Source of the DNA: an uncultured Bacteroidales bacterium
GTDB lineage: Bacteria > Bacteroidota > Bacteroidia > Bacteroidales > Marinilabiliaceae
NCBI GenBank assembly: GCA_934717675.1
Contig: CAKUYZ010000092.1
Location: forward strand, 1-6,912
Direction: 5' to 3'
Length of the DNA: 6,912 nucleotides
Positions 1-5,608 of this stretch are shown one piece after another. The notes under the pieces were generated by a model, which was not told where the DNA came from, did not search any database, and was given only the letters and a program-made list of their open reading frames with translations. Within the stretch, counting starts at the first letter, position 1; each line of letters begins with the position of its first letter. The translations under genes were made by a program, and so were the position numbers.

Positions 1-992
1 ACCATGTCTAGTGAGTTCTGTATGTTGCCAATCTCGATGAAGACGCCCACGGGGTTTGTCTCGCGAAGCACGTAGAGGTCTCGCTCCTTCACCTCGCCGC
101 TGAAGCCGCGGTTGGGCTGGTGCTTGGCATATTTTTGGTCCATCTTGGCCTGCAGGCGCAGTGCCAGTCGCTGCCCGCGCTCGCTCTTCATGTAGTGGTA
201 GAAGAATATGTCTATGCGCGTGTCTTTACTGCGGCTGTCCACATGGATGAAGACGGAGCGGCAATATCTGCCGCGCACCTTGTCATATAGTGAGTTTATG
301 GAGTCGGACCTCTGTCGCAACCTCTTGACCTGGTCTAGCGGGATGGCCGCGCCCATACACGTCTCGTCCTCGTCACATTTGAGGGCTGCGTCGTCGCGGA
401 TTCCGTCGTCCGGGTCTTGGATTATTATGTGCGTCGTCGCGCCGTGGCTCATCAGTTGCCGCGCCAGTCGGAGGATCACGTCGTAGGCATACTCGTCTTC
501 ACATATCGTCTGACCGGCATATTTGCTCATGGCGCCAGGGTCTGGCCCGCCGTGGCCGCTCACGAGGTAATATGTGGCCCCCTCGAGGCGATAGTCCACA
601 ATGTCCACTGTCTCGTTGCCCTTCCCAAACAGTGGCTCTTTTTTTGTCTTGGGGCGTTGCTCTTTTTGCGTTTTGGCCGCCTCTCTCTGTCTCTTGCGCT
701 CTTGCCTGGCCTTTGTCTCGCGGTCTATTATTTTGTCGGCGTCGGCTATGTCCGCTTTCGTGGGCAGCTCATATTTATAGCCCATCATGAGGCCGTCATC
801 GGCTGTGAGCTTGGCCCAGTTGAGCGCTATGAACAGCTTTCTTTGAGCCTCGTCAACGCCGTTGCGTTGCAGCAGTTGGTCAATGCGCTCGCCACTCAGC
901 GGCTCCGCCGTCTTTCGCCGCGCCTGCCCCGCCGAGGCGGACGGCAGGAGAGCCATGAGCAGCAGGAGTGTGAGAAAAGAACTTTTGAACAT
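1..992 (-). CDS. Secreted N-acetylmuramoyl-L-alanine amidase (Amidase_3), 3' end cut by window edge
   Basis: Found by translating the minus strand; 330 codons are visible and the reading frame is still open at base 1, so the C-terminus is missing. Residues 1-21 form a signal peptide (hydrophobic LLLLMALL, then A19-S20-A21 before G22). Residues 85-120 are a very basic, charged, probably helical linker. The catalytic domain runs from about 130 on: SGHGGPDPGA gives Zn ligand H147, the segment EDEYAYDVILRLA gives E165 (aligned with the family's EKxxxL site), FIHVDS gives H250, and VLRETNPVGVFIEIGNIQN gives catalytic E320. This family hydrolyses the bond between MurNAc and L-Ala of the stem peptide in the periplasm. 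All four key residues are present, so an active enzyme is expected. A long insert (about 192-240) with C206 and C212 separates the second and third Zn ligands, and C164 and C244 could also pair. The start at 992 is chosen because the next Met (codon 13) would destroy the signal peptide. Family call is firm; the physiological role is not shown. Confidence 0.93.
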   Translation of the reverse strand, partial: MFKSSFLTLLLLMALLPSASAGQARRKTAEPLSGERIDQLLQRNGVDEAQRKLFIALNWAKLTADDGLMMGYKYELPTKADIADADKIIDRETKARQERKRQREAAKTQKEQRPKTKKEPLFGKGNETVDIVDYRLEGATYYLVSGHGGPDPGAMSKYAGQTICEDEYAYDVILRLARQLMSHGATTHIIIQDPDDGIRDDAALKCDEDETCMGAAIPLDQVKRLRQRSDSINSLYDKVRGRYCRSVFIHVDSRSKDTRIDIFFYHYMKSERGQRLALRLQAKMDQKYAKHQPNRGFSGEVKERDLYVLRETNPVGVFIEIGNIQNSLDM

Positions 993-1000
993 ATCAGCCG

Positions 1001-1032
1001 CAAAATTAGCGCGTTTGCAGTTATTCTGAAAA
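1001..1032 (-). promoter_or_regulatory. Candidate Bacteroidota-type promoter for the amidase gene
   Basis: On the minus strand TAATTTTG (1008-1001) matches the Bacteroidota -7 consensus TAnnTTTG exactly. A TTTTC (1032-1028), close to the -33 TTTG element, lies 19 nt upstream, the expected spacing. Only 8 nt separate the -7 box from the ATG at 992, so the transcript would start at or within a few bases of the start codon (near-leaderless). It suggests the amidase can be transcribed apart from the two genes upstream. This is motif matching only. Confidence 0.45.
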
Positions 1033-1039
1033 TATATGT

Positions 1040-1056
1040 GTGCCGTGTGGCGGCAC
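1040..1056 (-). terminator. Small hairpin followed by a U-rich run; possible terminator
   Basis: Perfect 6-bp inverted repeat (GTGCCG / CGGCAC) with a 5-nt loop. Read on the minus strand it is followed by ACATATATTTTC, a broken U-rich stretch. It could end transcripts from the upstream gene just before the amidase promoter. The same T-run supplies the candidate -33 element, so the two calls share bases. The stem is short and the U-tract is interrupted, hence low confidence. Confidence 0.3.
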
Positions 1057-1078
1057 GCTCGGCTGCGGCCATATGCCA

Positions 1079-1120
1079 ACGCCCCCGCGCCTGGCTCCTA
1101 AGAACCCGACGCGGGGGCGT
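1079..1120 (-). terminator. Long GC-rich hairpin after the unknown exported gene
   Basis: An uninterrupted 11-bp stem (1079-1089 with 1110-1120, ACGCCCCCGCG / CGCGGGGGCGT) encloses 20 nt. As minus-strand RNA the 20 nt fold further: a 3x3 internal loop, then GGTTC/GAGCC closed by a UUAG tetraloop. That inner stem holds one G-U pair on the minus strand, but the same position is a C-A mismatch on the plus strand, so the structure favours RNA from the minus strand. No U-tract follows, so it may attenuate transcription or protect a 3' end rather than act as a classic intrinsic terminator. Confidence 0.55.
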
Positions 1121-1140
1121 GGCACGGCATCGCGTGTGCC
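1121..1140 (-). repeat. Short inverted repeat abutting the stop codon
   Basis: GGCAC (1121-1125) and GTGCC (1136-1140) are perfect 5-bp complements around a 10-nt loop. The outer end uses the G of the TAG stop codon of the unknown exported gene. It directly adjoins the larger hairpin at 1079-1120, so the two would stack in the transcript. By itself it is weak and could be chance. Confidence 0.25.
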
Positions 1141-3209
1141 TACTGGCCTATGCCGTATGACAGATATTTGTGTTTGCCATCTGTGGTCGTGACAAGTGCG
1201 CCCATCTCTACTGATGACACGCGCTGTGTGGCCAAGATGTCTGCAATGCCTTCGGCCACAATGGTCTTCTCGCCCACTGTGCCGTCTGCTGCCACGTCCA
1301 GTACCGCCAACTCGCCGTTTGGCGTGATGCCCGTCACTGCGAATCCACCCGCCGTCACGCTCACTTGCGCGGCTTTGGCCATGCCGCTCAGTGCGGTTGT
1401 CCAACTCTTGTCTGTCGCGCCCTCGGCCGCCATGCTGAGCGTGGGCAGGCCCTGGTCGTTGCCTGAGGTCCAAAATATGGAGCCAGAGACGCCGTCGCGG
1501 TCCATAAAGTCCACAATCTCAGTCTCCGAGGCCAGTGAGGCGACTTCGTTGCCCAGCCCGTCAACGAATATGATGGCCGGCTTGAGCCGTCTGATTGCAG
1601 CCACCAGCACGCCGTCTGTCGTGGCCGTCAGTTTGTTCACTGAGTTCACGCCTTTGGGGCGGAGCATCCATTGCGTGGAGCCCTCGGCCGATATGCCGGC
1701 CACGAACCAACTCTGCGCGTTGCCTTTGGCATAGCCTGCCGCGGCGGCTATCTGTCCGCGGGTGTTGCGGGCAATGTGGGTCGAGACGAATCTTGCAGTC
1801 ACGGATTTCGGGTCTATGGCCACCCACAGGGGGACGGAGGGCGCGGCCTGGCCGTTGGGGGTGCTGTATGCGTCGGTCTCTGAAGATTGCGACTGCGCGG
1901 CCTGGCTCATGTAGGCGGCCGTGGCCTCGCTCATCTGGTCAATTATGGACTGGCAATATTGGGCGTCTCGCTCCATAAAGTCCTTCATCCCCGTCATGCC
2001 GCCATATTGCCCCGTGAAGAGGTCGGCGAAACGGGCCAGCTTGCCCTCCGTGACGTTGTCGGCCAGCGTTTGCCTTTTCTGAGCGGCAGCCTTGGCTTGC
2101 AGGGTCAGGCGGCTGAGCCTGCGCATCTTGCGGCTTTCAAGCCCGGGGGCGTAAGACAGGTTGCGGCCTAGGGAGTCTCCCGCCATCACAATCATTTCTC
2201 TTGTGGCCTCCAGGTAGTCGAAGAGGGCGTCTACGGCAGAACCCACGTCGAAATGGCCGAGGCGGAACAGGAAATACTCGTCATATGGCTTCTTCGTGGC
2301 CTCCGCCACAATGCCGCCAGCCTCAAACTCTGAGCGTGCGGCCATATAGGCTTTGTTGATGGTCGCCACGTCGTTTCGCAATGGCACAATTTGGCTGTTG
2401 AACGTCCGCTCAAAGTCCGCCACCCATGCGGAGTAGTCCCACATGTTGAAGCGGTTTGAGAAGAAGTCGCTGTTGGTGAGGCCGTCTAGCCTATATGTCT
2501 CTATGGGCACTTTCTCATAGAGCTGCGTGTAGTTGGCCACGGGGAAAAGCTTCGTGAGCCTCTTATATTCTGCAAACTGCTTCTCGCACTCCTCGGAGTG
2601 CTTCTTGAGTTCGCCCAGCCTTGCGGCAAGTTTTGAGTCGTAGCGGAGCAGCATCTCGTTGCGGTCCAGGTAGTCGTCACATATGCCTTTGAACGTTTCG
2701 ATGCTCTGGTTATAGTGTGAGCGCGAGCTCTCTATGGCGGCATATATGAGCGATGTGGAGTCCGCTATGTTCTTGCATTTTTGCTTGTGCTGCTCCACAT
2801 ATCGCCATAGGTCGTCATCTGTTATTCTCTTGCCGGAGAATGGGATGTGGAGGTTCTCGTAAAACTCTGAGCGTACGTCGCCATCGGTGTAGTAGACATT
2901 GAGGTTGCCGTAGAAAAGTTCCGCGTTTTTGCCCCAGAATATTATGGACTCGGTCTCGCGGAGCGGGTCATACATAACCATTTTTTTCTCGCTCACGGAG
3001 CCGAGCTGGATATATACGCAGGAGAGATATGGGTTCGCCTTCTGGTAGTTGATTAGCGCGCTGTATGTCTGGTCGAGCGTCATGTCCGGCATGGCGTCAT
3101 ACACTTTGCTGAAGTTTTGCGCCGTGGCTGTTTGCGCGGCCATGGCGCAAAAGGTCGCCATCGCTGTCGCGCCCCATACGCGCCCCTTGGCCTTTATGAT
3201 GTTTTTCAT
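1140..3209 (-). CDS. Exported protein of unknown family (689 aa), helical N-terminal half and beta-rich C-terminal part
   Basis: Starts with ATG at 3209 and ends at TAG (1142-1140). Residues 1-30 are a clear type I signal peptide (basic MKNIIKAKGR, hydrophobic stretch, A28-T29-A30 before Q31), so the product is periplasmic or outer-membrane attached; there is no lipobox. Residues about 32-150 are mixed. About 150-220 is strongly helical and charged (for example KKHSEECEKQFAEYKRL), a coiled-coil candidate. About 255-435 is again mostly helical. A Ser/Gln/Thr-rich linker (about 436-458) leads to a beta-rich C-terminal part (about 459-689) with repeated units ending in Gly-Asn or Asp-Gly turns (around 545-556 and 620-645), resembling propeller blades. 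I recognise no catalytic motif and no named family. It begins 18 bases after the stop of the PD40/OmpA gene, with no intervening promoter or hairpin, so the two are almost surely co-transcribed. The start region is A-rich without a Shine-Dalgarno sequence. A structural or scaffold role in the envelope is inference from context only. Confidence 0.9.
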   Translation of the reverse strand: MKNIIKAKGRVWGATAMATFCAMAAQTATAQNFSKVYDAMPDMTLDQTYSALINYQKANPYLSCVYIQLGSVSEKKMVMYDPLRETESIIFWGKNAELFYGNLNVYYTDGDVRSEFYENLHIPFSGKRITDDDLWRYVEQHKQKCKNIADSTSLIYAAIESSRSHYNQSIETFKGICDDYLDRNEMLLRYDSKLAARLGELKKHSEECEKQFAEYKRLTKLFPVANYTQLYEKVPIETYRLDGLTNSDFFSNRFNMWDYSAWVADFERTFNSQIVPLRNDVATINKAYMAARSEFEAGGIVAEATKKPYDEYFLFRLGHFDVGSAVDALFDYLEATREMIVMAGDSLGRNLSYAPGLESRKMRRLSRLTLQAKAAAQKRQTLADNVTEGKLARFADLFTGQYGGMTGMKDFMERDAQYCQSIIDQMSEATAAYMSQAAQSQSSETDAYSTPNGQAAPSVPLWVAIDPKSVTARFVSTHIARNTRGQIAAAAGYAKGNAQSWFVAGISAEGSTQWMLRPKGVNSVNKLTATTDGVLVAAIRRLKPAIIFVDGLGNEVASLASETEIVDFMDRDGVSGSIFWTSGNDQGLPTLSMAAEGATDKSWTTALSGMAKAAQVSVTAGGFAVTGITPNGELAVLDVAADGTVGEKTIVAEGIADILATQRVSSVEMGALVTTTDGKHKYLSYGIGQ

Positions 3210-3227
3210 TGTCTTTGCGTGGTTTGT

Positions 3228-5303
3228 TTAGTCAATGATCAGGAGCTCCACTCGCCTGTTGAGCTGTCGTCCCTCCTCGGTGTCGTTGTCCGCCACGGGC
3301 CTTGTGGCCCCAAAGCCGATAGATTTCATTCGGCTCGGAGCGATGCCGTTCTCAATGAGATATTGCAGGGCGGACTCAGCCCTCCTGTCGCTCAGCTTCT
3401 TGTTGTGCGCCGCGCTGGCCTTGCTGTCGGTGTGGGCCTGAATCTCTATTCGCAGCTCGGGGTTCTCGTTCATGAGCCGCACCACGCGGTCGAGCTCGGC
3501 GTATGATTCGGGGCGCAAGAACGCCTGGTCTACATCGAAAAGAATGTCGTGCAGAAGCAGTTTGGCTCCGGAGCGCAGTGCCGTGAGCGGGATGTCTATC
3601 TGGCTGCGCTGGTCTGTGGCCAGATTCACGGTCAAGTTGGCGAACATGTAGCCTTTGGGATGCGTAGTTATGGTGTACCTGTCTCCATCGCGGAGCGACA
3701 CATTGCCCTTGCCAGGCGCGAGCGTGAGTTTTTCGTTGCGGTCTTGGCTGTTAAATGTCGCCTCGGCTGCCACGGGCTCGCCCGTCTCTTCATCAAATAT
3801 CCTTATTGTAACGTCTCTTCGTTTCGGAGACATTGGCACCTCGCGCTCGTAGTGGTTAAACGTTATGTCTCCAGTCTCTTTGAAGAGAAAGCTGCTCTCC
3901 GCGAAGCCTTTGGCTGTGGCAATTACGTTGTAGTCGCAACCCAGTGGCAGCTTGAGCATATACCACCCGTTGCGCCCTTTCTGAGACCGGAATATGGCTT
4001 TGTCGGTCTGGCGCACGGCTATCACCTTGCCGTCGATTGGCTGGAATATGTCGTTGTCAAAAAGCGTGATGCCCACAGAGGCCGTGTCGAACAACTCTAT
4101 GGCGGAGGGCAGCAGTGGCGTGCCGTCGGCATCATAGCGCAGCAGTTGTGAGAAGTAGGAGTAACCTTCGGCTCTGATCTCCAATATGTGGTCGGCCCCG
4201 GCCTTGCTCACAATGTGATATGAGCCGTCCGCCGGGTCTGTGACAAAGCGTCCTTGCAGGTCGTTTGTCGTGGGGTTGCGCACCTCTATCGTGGCGTTCA
4301 CGGGGCTTTGGTTCTGCTTGTTCAGAACTTTCCCGTGTTCTGTGGCCATGATGGCGTTTGCATATTTGGCGTCGGGAATGTTGGTGCGGAATATCGCCAT
4401 CCCGTTTTTGCGGGACTCTTGCGTAATGAGGTATAGGTGTTCGCCTGCGTTTTGGAGGCATAGGAAGTCGCGCTCATCGTCATCGTTCATAAACTCGGGC
4501 AGCAGCCATTGGTCGCCATATGCCACGCGCGAGAATGTGGGCTTGGCGTTGTCTCTGCGTTCGGGTCGGGTGGAGTAGAGTAGCGTGACACCGTCGCGCA
4601 TGATGCGCGCATCTTGGACGTAGCCAAAAGATATGGCTGGGTTAATGGGCAAGATGCGCGACCATTTGCCATTTTTGCCCAGTTTGGCGTGATAGATTGA
4701 GAGTTTGTCCGCCTCCTTGCGGTCGGCCTTCGCGTCAGACTTTACTTGGTGACGCAAGAAGTATATCTCTTGCCCGCCCTCGGTCGCGGATGGGAACATG
4801 TCGTCCGCCGCCGTGCACAGGTCGCTCAGCCGTGCGGGTTTTCCCCACTCGCCTCCGGTGCGGACGCTCACGAAGATGTCGTAGCCATTTGCCTCGTTGG
4901 CCTTGGCGTGGAAGTAGAGGTGTCGGCAGTCGTCGCTCAAGAACAGGCCGCCAGGGTTGCCAATGGCGTTGACTGCGCCAATGGGTTTGGCCTCTGACCA
5001 CACTCCGCCTTTGAGCGTGGTCTCAAAAGCCAATTCGCCACCGTCTGGTTGAGTCTGGCTGAAAACCATATATTTCTCATCTTGGCTAACGCTCACGCTG
5101 GCAACGTTTGTCCATGGGCCCACCTTGGTCATGGTCCATTCTCCGCTAGCCGTGGCTGTCGTTGTTGCGCATAGAAGTCCCACGGTGGCTAGGAGTGCGC
5201 TGCGGGTGTGGCGTGAGGCTGCGCTTAGTGCTGTGTGTATGTGGCGCAATGCCCGTGGCCACAACACATCATGCCTCAAAATAATAGCAGTCGAGTTTTT
5301 CAC
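3228..5303 (-). CDS. Exported PD40 beta-propeller / carboxypeptidase-regulatory-like / OmpA peptidoglycan-binding protein
   Basis: 691 residues from a GTG start at 5303 to TAA at 3230-3228. Signal peptide: an unusually long basic lead (about 34 residues), hydrophobic SALLATVGLL, then A50-T51-A52 before S53. PD40/WD40-like blades occupy about 60-315 (for example FLSDDCRHLYF at 121-131, EIYFL at 179-183, LLYSTR at 241-246). Three tandem beta-sandwich domains like carboxypeptidase regulatory domains follow at about 323-400, 412-490 and 497-575; the first has the typical GKVLN...ATIEV...DGSYHI pattern. The OmpA C-terminal domain is 581-691 with ILFDVDQAFL, AHTD and LSDRRA. D626 and R641 stand 15 residues apart, as do the diaminopimelate-binding Asp and Arg of known OmpA domains, so peptidoglycan binding is likely. 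The architecture recalls the type IX secretion protein PorE, but the N-terminal TPR and lipoprotein signal of PorE are lacking, so that role is not claimed. No ATG exists in frame before codon 58, which lies after the signal peptide; an in-frame TAA lies 13 codons upstream of the GTG. Confidence 0.93.
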   Translation of the reverse strand: MKNSTAIILRHDVLWPRALRHIHTALSAASRHTRSALLATVGLLCATTTATASGEWTMTKVGPWTNVASVSVSQDEKYMVFSQTQPDGGELAFETTLKGGVWSEAKPIGAVNAIGNPGGLFLSDDCRHLYFHAKANEANGYDIFVSVRTGGEWGKPARLSDLCTAADDMFPSATEGGQEIYFLRHQVKSDAKADRKEADKLSIYHAKLGKNGKWSRILPINPAISFGYVQDARIMRDGVTLLYSTRPERRDNAKPTFSRVAYGDQWLLPEFMNDDDERDFLCLQNAGEHLYLITQESRKNGMAIFRTNIPDAKYANAIMATEHGKVLNKQNQSPVNATIEVRNPTTNDLQGRFVTDPADGSYHIVSKAGADHILEIRAEGYSYFSQLLRYDADGTPLLPSAIELFDTASVGITLFDNDIFQPIDGKVIAVRQTDKAIFRSQKGRNGWYMLKLPLGCDYNVIATAKGFAESSFLFKETGDITFNHYEREVPMSPKRRDVTIRIFDEETGEPVAAEATFNSQDRNEKLTLAPGKGNVSLRDGDRYTITTHPKGYMFANLTVNLATDQRSQIDIPLTALRSGAKLLLHDILFDVDQAFLRPESYAELDRVVRLMNENPELRIEIQAHTDSKASAAHNKKLSDRRAESALQYLIENGIAPSRMKSIGFGATRPVADNDTEEGRQLNRRVELLIID

Positions 5304-5530
5304 TGGGTGTTTTTCTGTAAAGTTAATGTTTGTCGGTTGTTATCTTTGACCCTTCCCCAAAATATAAATGGGTTTCAGCCTGCTTGTCATCTCTTATGGT
5401 CTTTCGTGATTATGTTAGCTGCATTGACTTGGAGGTCACATTGTGGTCTCGGATCGGTCTTGCGGGTTCTGTCTGTCCAGGAGGTCCATTCGGCCGATTG
5501 ACGGGCGTAAAAGTATAAAATTTGTGTGAC
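5304..5530. other. Intergenic leader region without a recognisable gene
   Basis: This stretch lies between the start of the PD40/OmpA gene and the terminator of the TPR gene. If the promoter at 5508-5537 is used it would be a 5' leader of about 200 nt. It carries two related segments on the plus strand, GACTTGGAGGTC (5426-5437) and GTCCAGGAGGTC (5475-5486), an 8-bp palindrome TCGGCCGA (5490-5497), and a plus-strand TATCTTTG (5341-5348). No known riboswitch or conserved RNA fold was recognised. Only short reading frames are present on the plus strand and none resembles a known protein. Confidence 0.5.
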
Positions 5531-5537
5531 AAACAAA
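5508..5537 (-). promoter_or_regulatory. Candidate promoter for the PD40/OmpA operon
   Basis: Minus-strand TTTG (5537-5534) is followed after 18 nt by TACTTTTA (5515-5508), seven of eight matches to TAnnTTTG. The spacing is one base short of the usual 19-21. The TTTG sits inside the U-tract of the upstream gene's terminator, so end and start signals overlap. The implied transcript start is near 5503, giving a leader of about 200 nt before the GTG. Motif evidence only; no closer pair with both elements was found. Confidence 0.35.
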
Positions 5538-5571
5538 AAAGAGTGGGCGGCAAACTCTGCCGCCCACTCTT
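5531..5571 (-). terminator. Intrinsic terminator of the OmpA-like/TPR gene
   Basis: A perfect 14-bp stem (5539-5552 with 5558-5571, core GAGTGGGCGG / CCGCCCACTC) closes a 5-nt loop and, on the minus strand, is followed at once by TTTTGTTTG. It lies 38 nt past the TAA of the TPR gene, the right place and direction. On the plus strand a run of five T (5576-5580) follows four bases after the stem, so weaker termination in that direction is also possible. Confidence 0.92.
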
Positions 5572-5608
5572 GTGGTTTTTAGCCTTAGCCTTGGCCTAAG
5601 CCATTAGC

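Noticed and set aside
417..1160. Plus-strand reading frame of 247 codons
   Set aside because: It is antisense to the amidase gene, which has a signal peptide and full catalytic motifs. Its product is low-complexity, rich in Arg, Leu and Ala, with no motif, as expected of a shadow frame in GC-rich DNA.
1150..1734. Plus-strand reading frame of 194 codons, rich in Ser, Ala, Thr and Pro
   Set aside because: It is wholly antisense to the C-terminal part of the unknown exported gene; its composition mirrors that gene's codons and it shows no domain or start signal.
3549..4151. Plus-strand reading frame of 200 codons
   Set aside because: It is antisense to the carboxypeptidase-regulatory-like region of the PD40/OmpA gene, whose domains are clear.
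5145..5175. Lipoprotein signal (Cys45) in the PD40/OmpA protein
   Set aside because: The residues before the Cys are G-L-L; a lipobox needs a small residue at -1. The later A-T-A site fits signal peptidase I better.
3228..5303. Naming this gene porE
   Set aside because: The domain order is similar, but the N-terminal TPR and lipoprotein signal of PorE are missing and no other type IX gene is in the window.
5318..5325. TAACTTTA on the minus strand just ahead of the PD40/OmpA start as a promoter -7 box
   Set aside because: It matches seven of eight positions, but no TTTG-like element occurs at 18-21 nt upstream; the nearest TTTTG is 32 nt away.
5330..5518. Plus-strand 62-codon frame in the gap, beginning with TTG
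   Set aside because: Non-ATG start, no recognisable motif or signal, and no ribosome-binding context; not distinguishable from a chance frame.
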